Positions 1 through 9,120 of a stretch of 58,037 nucleotides of DNA are shown one piece after another. How positions within the stretch are numbered: the stretch's first letter is position 1; every line of letters begins with the position of its first letter. The position numbers were made by a program, and so were the translations under genes. The stretch comes from an uncultured Bacillota bacterium (GTDB lineage: Bacteria > Bacillota > Clostridia > Christensenellales > Borkfalkiaceae), in NCBI GenBank assembly GCA_949287815.1, contig CASEHS010000008.1, positions 1-58,037 of the forward strand, written 5' to 3'. Under the pieces are notes generated by a model, which was not told the DNA's origin, did no database searches, and saw only the letters and a program-made list of their open reading frames with translations.

Positions 1-93
1 CGCTTACCTTTATAATTAAAATTTTTTATTTCCTTAAAATTTTAGCTCTATATCCTGACAAAAAGCCGACTTTATATTTTGCTGAAAATACCG

Positions 94-888
94 TCAATTA
101 AGTCCCAGCAGTTTTTCCGCATTGATATGGCAAATACGGCTCAGCTCTTCCTTAGAAAAAGATGTTTTACTCAACCATTCAAGAGTATTTTTCGGAGTAT
201 CCCAAGGACAATCCGTTCCGAATAAAGTACGCTCCACCCCGAACGCGCGTACAACTTCTTCCATTCTTTCGGCACTCACGCAACGAGATCCGAAACTGAT
301 ATCGATAAAAGCAGGTGTATCCGAAAGACAGCGAACCGCCTCTTCCGTCATATCCTGTCCGCCCAAGTGAGCCACGACAAACTTTCCGCAAGGAAAACGG
401 TCGACAACCCTTCTCATACGGTCGGGCGCCGTCTTTACGGGCGGTTTAAAAGCCCTGTCCGCCCCGCCGTGAAAGAGCATAACGAAACCGTGTTGTACAC
501 ACTTTTTATAGACGGGAAGCGCTTTCTCGTCGTCCACAAAAAAATTCTGATATTCGTTATGAAATTTTATTCCCTTTATTCCGGCTTCCGCAAGCCTGTC
601 CAATTCCGCAAACGCGTTTTCCGAATAGGGATGAACGGAACCGAACGGAATCACATTCTCACGTCCTAAAAGAGAAAGTGCAAAATCATTTACGCTTTTT
701 TCCGTTTTCGGGGAAACTGCAATGTTCAGCGCAACAAATTTATCCACGCCCTGCGCTTTCATAAACGCTTCCATTTCCGAAAACGACGCACCCGTAAAAG
801 GAGTAAAACCCGCTTTTTGCGCAAGAGAAGCAACTGCCCCCGCAGCAAGTTTATCCGGAAATACGTGTGCATGAAAATCGATCAGCAT
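94..888 (-). CDS. Amidohydrolase-2 family metal-dependent hydrolase
   Basis: A 264-residue TIM-barrel hydrolase of the amidohydrolase-2 (PF04909) type. The N-terminal metal site shows as FHAHVF near residue 5, followed by KFHNEY around residue 109, LFHGG around 138, VAHLGG near 174 and FGTDCPW near 223, which is the usual succession of metal-binding His and the catalytic Asp. The family includes decarboxylases and C-C or amide hydrolases, so the substrate cannot be assigned. It is the last gene of a minus-strand run that begins with rnjA; its ATG directly abuts the stop codon of the membrane protein upstream, which implies translational coupling. Full length for the family. Confidence 0.85.
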   Translation of the reverse strand: MLIDFHAHVFPDKLAAGAVASLAQKAGFTPFTGASFSEMEAFMKAQGVDKFVALNIAVSPKTEKSVNDFALSLLGRENVIPFGSVHPYSENAFAELDRLAEAGIKGIKFHNEYQNFFVDDEKALPVYKKCVQHGFVMLFHGGADRAFKPPVKTAPDRMRRVVDRFPCGKFVVAHLGGQDMTEEAVRCLSDTPAFIDISFGSRCVSAERMEEVVRAFGVERTLFGTDCPWDTPKNTLEWLSKTSFSKEELSRICHINAEKLLGLN

Positions 889-1827
889 TTATTTTTCCTC
901 GCTGTTTTCTTTTTCCTCTTCAACTAATTTACGCATTTGTGATGAAGGTGTTTTATCCTTTTTATTTCGGGTAAGATGCACATAAAAACCGCCTAATGCA
1001 GTAAACCCGAATAAACAAACTATATTTACAATGAAAAGCGATAAGTATACACCGTCGTGCTTTAAAAGTTCACCGATCGCAATCCAGCCGCCTTCCGTCA
1101 TTTTTGCCTCTACCGCAAAACTGAGTCCAAACGCCGCACAAGATAGTATAAAGGAAAGAATTACACACATAACGGTTTTATAATTTGATTCCCTGCCGCC
1201 CGCTTTCCGATAAAGATATCCCGCAAGCACGGGCGAGAACAGACACGCGAACGCGCCGATGTTTGTCCATAAATACAGTATAAGAAATAATCCTGCGCAA
1301 AGAAGCGCACCCAAAAATGCCGCAAGGGTAGCCACAGGTTTCTTGTCGGTTGCAGCCTCTGTTTTTTCCTTTGCCAAACGAGCGGCATAAGCCGAATCAA
1401 AACAACTCTCATGCGCCAAAAACGGAACATCCGATTCCGAAACGTTTATACCGTTTCCGTTTAACGGCTGCGCACAATAAGGACATACCTGCGCCCCCGA
1501 ATATCCTTCGCGCATAAGATGCGCAGTTACTTTATCAAGAATGATTTGCGCGGACGCAAAAACGTCGGGCTTGGGTTTAGGACTCACCATAAGTCCCAAT
1601 CCCACGACGCCGAAATTTGAAATATTAAATTCCCTTATGTGTTTTCTGAGATATGTTTCAAGCGCACCTTTTCTTTCTTCCGCACGCGTCACGATCGTAA
1701 TTAAACAACTCGGGCTGGACATTTTCGAATATTTTATATGCACAAAATATCCTTTGTATATACCATGGCAACATTTTTTTCCGAGCGTAAGCCCGTTTTT
1801 TTCTGCAAATTCGGCTAATTTATCCAT
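889..1827 (-). CDS. Zinc-ribbon membrane protein of unknown function
   Basis: 312 residues, family not recognised. The N-terminal ~110 residues are soluble and contain two adjacent cysteines (KKCCHG). A CPYC pair near residue 115 and a later HESC suggest a small zinc ribbon. Roughly residues 165-285 form four hydrophobic segments, and the C-terminus is a short charged tail rich in Lys and Glu. It lies 51 bases after the DNA polymerase gene and is immediately followed by the amidohydrolase, so all three are probably co-transcribed. Proteins with a zinc ribbon ahead of membrane helices are common in clostridia, but no specific job follows from this sequence. Confidence 0.75.
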   Translation of the reverse strand: MDKLAEFAEKNGLTLGKKCCHGIYKGYFVHIKYSKMSSPSCLITIVTRAEERKGALETYLRKHIREFNISNFGVVGLGLMVSPKPKPDVFASAQIILDKVTAHLMREGYSGAQVCPYCAQPLNGNGINVSESDVPFLAHESCFDSAYAARLAKEKTEAATDKKPVATLAAFLGALLCAGLFLILYLWTNIGAFACLFSPVLAGYLYRKAGGRESNYKTVMCVILSFILSCAAFGLSFAVEAKMTEGGWIAIGELLKHDGVYLSLFIVNIVCLFGFTALGGFYVHLTRNKKDKTPSSQMRKLVEEEKENSEEK

Positions 1828-1878
1828 CTTTTCTCCTGTGTATTTTTATATTGAACAGTTCTTCCTGATCGGAAAACT

Positions 1879-3216
1879 TTATTCAGTCTTTTTATCTTTT
1901 CCTTCCCTTTCATAGTCGGGAAAATCTTCCGAAAAGACTTCTCCACGGTCGTATTCCCCCTCATCCTGTGAAGCGATCTCACCGTCCACACCGCCGGGGC
2001 GAACCAGCCTTTCCCCGCGGACATCCATAAGCAGCGTCGTTCGATCTTCAAACATTATCCCGCGCTGCAATTTGGAATATCCGTATTTTTTCCGTATCAT
2101 CGAAGCGGCGCGCTCCGCCTTTTCTTTCTTTTCATAATCCCCGCTCAGGCTATCCAAACTTAACTGTTCAATCCCCTTGTCAAAGCCTGAAACGGTCACT
2201 CCCAATCCCCTGACAGCACGCTTTGCCGTATACTGACTCATAAAAAGCGAAAATGCGGCTTCCGCAATTTCTCCGCAAAGCGCGGTCGGGCGTACTTTTT
2301 TCTGAAAACCGTAAGATTGCAATTCTTTATCCCTTACCCAAAGGTGGACTGTATTTGCTTTACCGAGTCCCGAATCTTTCAGCCTTTCCGAAACGCTCTC
2401 CGAAAGCACGTAAATCAGCCTTTTGATATCTTCGTACTTATAGATATCTTCCCGATAAGTGAGAGAATTTCCGATCGATTTGAGATCGGAAGATTCGTGC
2501 ATGCTCCTTACGGGCGTTTCATCTTTGCCTCGGGCATAGGACGACAACGTCAGTCCCCATTTTCCGAGATACTGTTTCAAAAACGCAGGATCTGCCGCCG
2601 CCAATGCCCCGATCGTGTTGATTCCAACTTTGGATAACCTCGCCGAAGTGGCTTTTCCCACATATAAAAGATCGCTCACCGGAAGCGGATAAATCTTTTC
2701 CGCAACATCTCCCCTTGAAACACAAGTTACCGCGTCTGGTTTTTTAAGATCGCTTGCAAGTTTTGCAAAAACCTTATTAAAACTTACTCCCACCGAAACG
2801 GTAAGAGAAAGTTCTTCTTTAACTTCCTTTCTTATTCTTTCGGCGATCTGCCTGCCGTCGCCGAACACACCGCAGTCGGTCACATCCAGCCAACATTCAT
2901 CAATCCCGAACGGCTCGATCTTATCGGTATAACGAGCATAAATATCTCGTACCATTTTCGAATATTTCACATACTCCGAAAATCTGACGGGACGTATGAC
3001 AAGAGCGGGACATTTCCTCTTTGCCTCCCAAATCACATCGCCCGTTTTTATTCCGAACTTTTTCGCTTCTTCGCTTTTAGCGAGAACTATGCCGTGCCGC
3101 GACTCTTTGTCTCCGCACACAGCGATCGGAAGCCCCGTAAGTTCGGGAAACATTTTTCTTTCTACCGTCGCATAAAAATTGTTCAGATCGGAATGCAAGA
3201 TCACCCTCTCTTTCAC
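1879..3216 (-). CDS. dinB: Y-family DNA polymerase (Pol IV/UvrX-like)
   Basis: Translesion DNA polymerase of about 445 residues. The first catalytic motif is HSDLNNFYATVE at the N-terminus and the second is GIDECWLDVTD, with the paired acidic residues for the two metals. The sequence GIDECWLD rather than SIDEAYLD places it with the Gram-positive UvrX-like branch instead of classical E. coli Pol IV. Palm, thumb (helix-hairpin-helix LYVGKATSARLSKVGI) and little-finger regions are all present, followed by an acidic tail of about 45 residues without a recognised clamp motif. I chose GTG at 3216 because GAGGGGAGGG lies 5-7 bases upstream; the longer ATG start at 3258 lies inside the preceding gene. 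Confidence 0.9.
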   Translation of the reverse strand: MKERVILHSDLNNFYATVERKMFPELTGLPIAVCGDKESRHGIVLAKSEEAKKFGIKTGDVIWEAKRKCPALVIRPVRFSEYVKYSKMVRDIYARYTDKIEPFGIDECWLDVTDCGVFGDGRQIAERIRKEVKEELSLTVSVGVSFNKVFAKLASDLKKPDAVTCVSRGDVAEKIYPLPVSDLLYVGKATSARLSKVGINTIGALAAADPAFLKQYLGKWGLTLSSYARGKDETPVRSMHESSDLKSIGNSLTYREDIYKYEDIKRLIYVLSESVSERLKDSGLGKANTVHLWVRDKELQSYGFQKKVRPTALCGEIAEAAFSLFMSQYTAKRAVRGLGVTVSGFDKGIEQLSLDSLSGDYEKKEKAERAASMIRKKYGYSKLQRGIMFEDRTTLLMDVRGERLVRPGGVDGEIASQDEGEYDRGEVFSEDFPDYEREGKDKKTE

Positions 3217-3232
3217 CGCAACCCTCCCCTCT

Positions 3233-4429
3233 TTAATGCGCCTCGTTTTCAGGCACAAGCCGCAATATATCCCCTGCGCTCAGCGGATAAGGACACGAAA
3301 TGCGTACTTTCTGCTGTACTCGCTTTACATCTTCTACTTTGTTTCCCGCCTCGTCCATGATATTTTCCGCCACGAAAGTCTTATTGAAATATTCATTGGG
3401 AGACAATATTTCAAAGACATCGCCTATGCGAAAACGGTTGCGCATTTCCGCAAGCACAAAACCGTTCTCCGAGCCGAGAACGTTTGCCGCATATGCGCGT
3501 CTGCCCTGCGTCTGTGAATCCGCATAATTGACCGTATGCGCGTTTTCACCGAACGCAAAAGCCGTGGTATATGCCCTGTGTGCACATTTGCACAACTCTT
3601 CTTCCATACCCTTTTCGCCCGAAAGAGCGCGCCTGTATGCGTTGACGACCGTCGCCAGATAATATCCGCTCTTCATTCGACCTTCGATTTTGAACGAATC
3701 GACGCCTGCTCCGATCAGATCTTGAAGATAAGGCAGCAAATTGAGATCTTTACTGTTGAAAATATACGTTCCCCGTCCGTCCTCTTCGGCTTCGCATTCC
3801 TCTTTTCCTTCCGAACGCACGAAATATTTCCTGCGGCAAGCCTGTACGCACTCGCCGCGATTGGAATCCCGCGCGTCGAGATAATTACTTAAAAGACACC
3901 TTCCGCTGTATGAAATACACATTGCGCCGTGAACAAAGACTTCCACTTCGAGTTCAGGGCAAACCTCTTTGATTTTCGCAACTTCCGAAACAGACATTTC
4001 GCGCGCGGCGACGACCCTTGAAATACCCTGCTCATACCAGAATTTTGCCGCATAAGCATTGGTCGTATTAGCTTGCGTGGAAAGGTGCAGACAAAGTTTG
4101 GGCGCAACTTTTTTTGCAAGCGAGATCACACCCGCGTCGGTTACGATCGCCGCATCCGCACCCGCACTTTGCAAAAATGAAAAATAATCGGAAAGTGCGC
4201 CGAAATCCGCATTTTTTGCAAAGATATTCGCCGTAACGTACACCTTTTTCCCTTTTCCGTGAGCATACGAGATCGCCTTTTTCATTTGCTCTTCGTCAAA
4301 ATTATCAGAAAAAGCGCGGAGCGAAAAGGATTTTCCGCCGAGATATACGGCGTCCGCCCCATACAAAATTGCTGTTTCCAGTTTTTCAAAATTGCCCGCA
4401 GGCGCGAGCAATTCAGGTAATTTATTCAT
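3233..4429 (-). CDS. trhP: U32-family tRNA U34 hydroxylation protein TrhP
   Basis: 398-residue peptidase-U32 family protein. It opens with ELLAPAGNFEKLETAILYGA and carries the cysteine-rich core (MCISYSGRC, SNRGECVQACRR) expected for the iron-sulfur cluster of TrhP/YegQ. In established work this family makes 5-hydroxyuridine at tRNA position 34 using prephenate. The assignment to tRNA modification rather than proteolysis rests on the neighbour: trmR, the enzyme that methylates this hydroxyl, lies 90 bases upstream, the same arrangement as yrrM-yrrN-yrrO of Bacillus subtilis. Here there is one U32 gene instead of two. The polymerase gene start overlaps its end. Confidence 0.88.
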   Translation of the reverse strand: MNKLPELLAPAGNFEKLETAILYGADAVYLGGKSFSLRAFSDNFDEEQMKKAISYAHGKGKKVYVTANIFAKNADFGALSDYFSFLQSAGADAAIVTDAGVISLAKKVAPKLCLHLSTQANTTNAYAAKFWYEQGISRVVAAREMSVSEVAKIKEVCPELEVEVFVHGAMCISYSGRCLLSNYLDARDSNRGECVQACRRKYFVRSEGKEECEAEEDGRGTYIFNSKDLNLLPYLQDLIGAGVDSFKIEGRMKSGYYLATVVNAYRRALSGEKGMEEELCKCAHRAYTTAFAFGENAHTVNYADSQTQGRRAYAANVLGSENGFVLAEMRNRFRIGDVFEILSPNEYFNKTFVAENIMDEAGNKVEDVKRVQQKVRISCPYPLSAGDILRLVPENEAH

Positions 4430-4519
4430 TCGTTTTCTCCGCCGAAAATCGAAAAAATCCGTTATTTCCTGAACGAAACATCGTTTTTATCAATTTAAAC
4501 AGATTTTGTCATTTTCAAA

Positions 4520-5146
4520 TCAGTTTCTTTTCACACTTACGGCCACTCCGTTTCCCAAATGCAAAACGGAGGTAAGCAGTTCTTCATCTACGCTGACCGC
4601 TTCAAGATATTCCTTTATCTTTCTTACGATAGAACGCCGTTTATCGGGCACAGGTTCTTCCCCGCTCACCCAGCCGAACAACAGCACGTCGTCGGCAAAA
4701 AGCACTCCGCCTTTGACCAGCAGACGTTTGAGATCGGGAAGATAATGAAGATACTGCGCTTTGGGACCGTCCAGAAAAATAAGATCAAACGGTTTTTCCA
4801 AAGAAGTGATGACGTCCGCTGCATCCGCAAACACGCAATCTACGCGTTCGGAAAGCCCGAGTTCTTCAAAATTCTTTTTTGCGCGCAGATACATTTCCTC
4901 GTCGCATTCTATGGTCGTAAGATGTGCATCGGGAGCTTCCAAAAGCATTGCCGCTCCCGAAATTCCTTCCGCCGTACCGATTTCAAGGATCCTTTGTGGT
5001 TTCAGACAACGGACGGTAAAAAGAAGATAATTGAGCGTTTCGTCATCCGCCGAAGGATTCCTGCGCTCTTTCGCTCCTTCCCGCAATGCAAGAATACGCT
5101 TGTCCGTATTCAGACGGACAAGCGAACGTGTATACGGTGTACTCAT
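4520..5146 (-). CDS. trmR: tRNA 5-hydroxyuridine O-methyltransferase TrmR
   Basis: 208-residue class I SAM methyltransferase of the O-methyltransferase-3 family. The SAM-binding motif ILEIGTAEGISG is near residue 55, IECDEE follows, and the metal-binding region reads DLIFLDGPKAQYLHYL with a later FADDVL. In B. subtilis TrmR (YrrM) converts tRNA ho5U34 to mo5U34. The adjacent TrhP-type gene supports this reading over a small-molecule catechol methyltransferase. The ATG overlaps the rnjA stop by four bases, indicating coupling to RNase J translation. Confidence 0.88.
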   Translation of the reverse strand: MSTPYTRSLVRLNTDKRILALREGAKERRNPSADDETLNYLLFTVRCLKPQRILEIGTAEGISGAAMLLEAPDAHLTTIECDEEMYLRAKKNFEELGLSERVDCVFADAADVITSLEKPFDLIFLDGPKAQYLHYLPDLKRLLVKGGVLFADDVLLFGWVSGEEPVPDKRRSIVRKIKEYLEAVSVDEELLTSVLHLGNGVAVSVKRN

Positions 5147-7080
5147 ACTCTGATAATGATCGCCATAATGACAGGATTCTGTTTGGTCTTTTTATAAATG
5201 AAATTCTTGACCGACTTTTTGATAGCCGCCGAAAGTTCGATATTCTGCACGTCAGACCTTACATCTACCTGAGAAACGCAATTCACCACGATCTGACGGA
5301 TATCCGAAACATAATCGGCGTTTTCGGGCATGACAAATCCGCGGTTGATCACTTCGGGATCGCTTAAAAGATCTCCGCTGCGTTCGGATACACAAGCCGT
5401 TATCACAAAAATTCCGTCTTCGGAAAGATGCTTACGGTCTTTCATTACGATACTGTTCTCTTTATCTTCCACGTTCGCACCGTCCACCAGCCTTGAACCG
5501 GAAGATACGCTTTCCCCAAACTGCATCGTATCCTTTGTAAGTTCCACACAGTTCCCGATATCGGGAAGCAATATATTGTTTTCGCTCATTCCGAGGCTCG
5601 CCGCCAAAAGTGCGTGACGTTTAAGGTGCCTGTATTCACCGTGTATGGGCATAAAGAACTGCGGTTTTAAAAGAGAGTGCATAATTTTCAGCTCTTCCTG
5701 ACAAGCGTGTCCCGAAACGTGAATTTTTTCAAGCGATTCATAAACGACGTCCGCGCCCTTTCTGTAAAGATTGTTGATAACGCGGCTGATCATTTTTTCA
5801 TTGCCCGGGATCGGACTTGCGGAAATTATGATCGTATCGTTGCTGCCTACGGTTACTTTATTGAATTCGCCCGAAGCCATACGCGTAAGTGCGCTCATCG
5901 GCTCGCCCTGACTGCCCGTAGAAACGATCACGATCTCTCTGTCAAAATAATTCTTGATTTTTTCAACGTCGATCAAAACCCCTTCGGGCACGGAAAGTTC
6001 GCCGATCTTGCTTGCAGCGTCTACAACGTTGAGCATACTTCTGCCCGAAAGCGCGACTTTTCTCCTGTATTTTGCGGCAAGATCGATAATCTGCTGCAAA
6101 CGGTGTACGTTGGACGCGAAAGTCGCCACAATGATACGCCTCGTCATATTTTCGGAGAAAAGGTGATCGAGCGTCGTACCTACGACCGTCTCGCTCATCG
6201 TATAACCGGGACGTTCTACGTTTGTGGATTCACAAAGAAGAAGCCGCACGCCCTCTTTGCCGATCTCCGCGATTCGGGAAAGGTCGATCCTTTCCCCTGC
6301 CACAGGCGTAAGATCGATCTTGAAATCTCCGCTGTGAAAGATTTTTCCTTGCGGCGTATCGATACAAAGCGCGACCGCGCCCGCAATGGAATGATTCACA
6401 TTGATAAATTCCACTCCGAAACAACCGAGTTTGATTTTGTCGCCCGGCTTTACACAGCAAAGTTGTGCTTTATTAATGCGCTGTTCACGAAGTTTGTTGT
6501 CGGCAAGTGCCAAAGTAAGTTTTGTTCCGTAAACAGGCGCGGAAATTTCTTTGAGAAGATAAGCGATCCCGCCCACATGGTCTTCATGTCCGTGCGTGAT
6601 CAGAATGCCGCGTACTTTATTCTTATTCTGTACAAGATAACTGATATCAGGGATAACCAGATCGATTCCGGGAAGTTCCTCATCGGGGAAAGTCAAGCCC
6701 GCATCGATAACGATAATATCGTTTCCGTACTCGATCGCGGTCATATTTTTTCCGATCTCGCCCACACCGCCCAAAAAGATCACTTTAACGGGATTCTTGC
6801 CTCTTTTGCCTTTTCCCGTATGCACTGCCTTGTTTTTTACCTTAGGCTGATTTTTTTTCGTGTTCTGTGCTATCTCTCCCGTAAAAAAGGTTTTCATCTC
6901 TTCCTTTCGTTCGGTTTTTGCAGGCTTTGCGGTCTTACCGTTTTCCGAACGAGAAGCTTTGCTTTTACGGTCTTTCGTATTTCCGAAATATTGAGGCAAA
7001 CGCCTCTTTGCCGCGGCAGGCTTGCCGCGGTTTTCTTTGGACGGAACGACTCCGTCCTGTCTGTCCTGTTTCAAATCCAT
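5143..7080 (-). CDS. rnjA: Ribonuclease J with basic N-terminal extension
   Basis: Metallo-beta-lactamase/beta-CASP ribonuclease of about 645 residues. HGHEDHVGG near residue 163 is the metal-binding motif; HSGDFKIDLTP, the beta-CASP region and SGHACQEELK follow. RNase J has 5'-3' exonuclease and endonuclease activity in mRNA decay and RNA maturation. The enzyme core starts near VKVIFLGGVGEIG, so about 95 residues precede it; they are Lys/Arg/Gly-rich and low in complexity. Start choice is uncertain: ATG at 7080 has its GGAAAGGAG touching the codon, whereas TTG at 7074 sits six bases from the same site and may be the true start. Confidence 0.93.
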   Translation of the reverse strand: MDLKQDRQDGVVPSKENRGKPAAAKRRLPQYFGNTKDRKSKASRSENGKTAKPAKTERKEEMKTFFTGEIAQNTKKNQPKVKNKAVHTGKGKRGKNPVKVIFLGGVGEIGKNMTAIEYGNDIIVIDAGLTFPDEELPGIDLVIPDISYLVQNKNKVRGILITHGHEDHVGGIAYLLKEISAPVYGTKLTLALADNKLREQRINKAQLCCVKPGDKIKLGCFGVEFINVNHSIAGAVALCIDTPQGKIFHSGDFKIDLTPVAGERIDLSRIAEIGKEGVRLLLCESTNVERPGYTMSETVVGTTLDHLFSENMTRRIIVATFASNVHRLQQIIDLAAKYRRKVALSGRSMLNVVDAASKIGELSVPEGVLIDVEKIKNYFDREIVIVSTGSQGEPMSALTRMASGEFNKVTVGSNDTIIISASPIPGNEKMISRVINNLYRKGADVVYESLEKIHVSGHACQEELKIMHSLLKPQFFMPIHGEYRHLKRHALLAASLGMSENNILLPDIGNCVELTKDTMQFGESVSSGSRLVDGANVEDKENSIVMKDRKHLSEDGIFVITACVSERSGDLLSDPEVINRGFVMPENADYVSDIRQIVVNCVSQVDVRSDVQNIELSAAIKKSVKNFIYKKTKQNPVIMAIIIRV

Positions 7081-7107
7081 CTCCTTTCCGTATGGGATAC
7101 ACAAAGT

Positions 7108-7310
7108 AAAAGGCTGAACGCATCAGCCTCTTCTTTCGATTGATTCACGCGGTTTTTACCGACGTAATATGCACGCGGAAATCCCGCGGATTTTGTTCAA
7201 TACGGCCCATACGGGGCGGTACTTGCCGCCTCTTTCTTTATATTCTGCCCGCGCCCGAAAGGACTTTGCGGGACTTTATTCTTTTTTATTCAGTCCAACT
7301 TTAAGGCAAA
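7108..7310 (-). promoter_or_regulatory. Structured leader or small RNA upstream of rnjA
   Basis: Read on the minus strand, about 200 bases hold a succession of short stems: GGACT/AGTCC (loop of 17), CCCGC/GCGGG with an inner GTCC/GGGC, GGCGG-CAAGTA-CCGCC, CGCGG-GATTT-CCGCG, CGGT-AAAA-ACCG, and finally AGGCTGA-TGCGT-TCAGCCT followed by TTTT (7110-7132). The last is terminator-like and ends only about 30 bases before rnjA. I do not recognise the fold as a known riboswitch. It could be an rnjA leader with premature termination or an independent small RNA. Confidence 0.4.
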
Positions 7311-7350
7311 TTTTTTATTTACCTTTTCATGCAACACTTTGACCCTCAGA

Positions 7351-9120
7351 TTATTTCACCCTTGTATTCGCAATTTTCTGCGCCAACTCTTCTACAAGTT
7401 TTTTAGAGAGTGAATCAGGATTTTCATCCTTCATTTTAATACTGCGATGTACGGTACGCAAAGGCTGATCTGTCTTTTCCATGCGGTTATCCTTTGAAGA
7501 GACCGCAGGACGCAGAACTCGAGGCTTTTTCACCGAATTTCCCGAATGAACGACACCTGTAATTTTTACATCATCCGTTAGCGGTGCAACTTTCTGCTCC
7601 GCTTGCGGCGCTGCAACCGTTACGTTGATATGTCTGATTGCATCGAGAATGGTTTCCGTATCAACAGAAGATACCGCAGAATGATTTTCTTCCGCCACCG
7701 CGGGTGCAAAATCGATAAATCCTGCAAGATTGAAAGACATAAGTTCTTTTTTCAGCTGCGTAAGGTCTGCCACCTGAGATTCATCGGGTGTCTGATCTCC
7801 TATCTCTTCACGCAATCTTAAAAGTTCGGAGAGAGTATCTCTGTCGATAGATGCCTGATCGGAGTCATTGAACAACGTATTTTTTGTTCTGATAACCTTA
7901 TTGGCAGTTTCATCGTCCGCAAGCGCAGAACTCTGCTCAAACTCAACGCACGCGTCACGGAATGCCGTAAATGCTTCCTCCGAATACAACATAGGCAAAG
8001 AGTTTTCTTTGATGGCGTCATTCACAGCCGAAAGAGCCGTGCCGCCCCATACATTGACACGGGTAAGGCGGATACGAAGGTCAGAGAGCATAGTTTCTCC
8101 GCGAAGTATATTTCCGCTCAAAATATATCTGTTGGAAAGATTTTTGATCGTATCCGAAGTCACAAGAATATCGGGAATAAGGTCATACGAAAAAGTATGC
8201 AGATATTCGGCAATCAAAGCGTCAAGTTTTTTGAACTCGGGAAGCTGACGCACACTGACCGCACCGCTGAGCGTATTCTGAACAGTGTCCAGTTTGCGTT
8301 CTACCGCGGACAACTGAGCAACTTCCACGCCCTGCGCGGCTGTATTTGCGGCTAAAATGGCTGCAACTCTTCCTGCGAGCTTATCATAATCGATCGTCTG
8401 AACAGGCACTTTCTCGGAAAGTCTTTCCGCAAGTTCGTCATAATTGATCGGTTGGAGATTATCGAGTTTTTCGTTCAGTTCGACGAGTGCCTGCAAGGGT
8501 TTCAGCCTCTCCTCCAAAGCCGTAAGATCGATTTTGGAAATTGCGTCTATTCTTGAAGCAAGATCGTCATAAATTGCCATATCCTGCTTATAGGTATATT
8601 TCATTTCTTGCAGGATATCGTCGCGCATTTTCTCGATATCCATAGAAAGACCCGTATACATACTTTCCAGCGCGAGCGAATTATCCCCTTTACGGAATGA
8701 CTGCACAGCGTTATCCGTAGGCGACAAAGCGTTTTTGGCCGCCTTTTCCGAATATGCAGCGACTGCCTTCTCTGCTTCCTTGCGGGCGATCTCGGCAGTG
8801 CTTTGCTCTGCTTTGCGACGAACATCTTCCGCGTCACGTTTAACCGCGGCAGTTCTTGCAGCTATACTGCGTTCATTTGCCTCTATTTCGTTCAGGATCG
8901 CGTTTTTCTGCTTTTTCAACTCAACGATCATCTTTTCAACGGAAGAACGCTTATATCCGCCCACTTCGTCCGACTTTTTCTTATTGCCTTTCGCGCGCAA
9001 TGCCGCGATTTCGTTCATAGACGTCAAAACGCCTTCCAGTTCCGCAAGATATTTTTCGGTTACTTTCAGACGTTCCACAGCAGAAAGACCGTTCCGTTTA
9101 TCATTAATGGGAGTAGACAT
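7351..9120 (-). CDS. Unknown coiled-coil protein
   Basis: 589 residues, not recognised. No signal peptide or membrane segment is visible. Residues ~15-130 are highly charged heptad-like sequence (ELKKQKNAILNEIEANE, AAVKRDAEDVRRKAEQ), residues ~170-260 contain two parallel phrases (INYDELAERLSEK, IDYDKLAGRVAAI) and a further helical region precedes a Lys/Arg/Ser-rich disordered tail from about residue 520. A cytoplasmic scaffold or filament-associated role would fit, but this is guesswork. It has its own promoter (9176-9204) and an AGGAGG site. The gap to rnjA suggests separate regulation. Confidence 0.6.
   Translation of the reverse strand: MSTPINDKRNGLSAVERLKVTEKYLAELEGVLTSMNEIAALRAKGNKKKSDEVGGYKRSSVEKMIVELKKQKNAILNEIEANERSIAARTAAVKRDAEDVRRKAEQSTAEIARKEAEKAVAAYSEKAAKNALSPTDNAVQSFRKGDNSLALESMYTGLSMDIEKMRDDILQEMKYTYKQDMAIYDDLASRIDAISKIDLTALEERLKPLQALVELNEKLDNLQPINYDELAERLSEKVPVQTIDYDKLAGRVAAILAANTAAQGVEVAQLSAVERKLDTVQNTLSGAVSVRQLPEFKKLDALIAEYLHTFSYDLIPDILVTSDTIKNLSNRYILSGNILRGETMLSDLRIRLTRVNVWGGTALSAVNDAIKENSLPMLYSEEAFTAFRDACVEFEQSSALADDETANKVIRTKNTLFNDSDQASIDRDTLSELLRLREEIGDQTPDESQVADLTQLKKELMSFNLAGFIDFAPAVAEENHSAVSSVDTETILDAIRHINVTVAAPQAEQKVAPLTDDVKITGVVHSGNSVKKPRVLRPAVSSKDNRMEKTDQPLRTVHRSIKMKDENPDSLSKKLVEELAQKIANTRVK

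Noticed and set aside
1-93. Feature in the first 93 bases
   Set aside because: AT-rich, no clear terminator or ORF; nothing that can be supported.
5677-7143. 488-codon open frame antisense to rnjA
   Set aside because: It mirrors the RNase J frame, has no ribosome site and gives an incoherent protein; the sense strand has clear family motifs.
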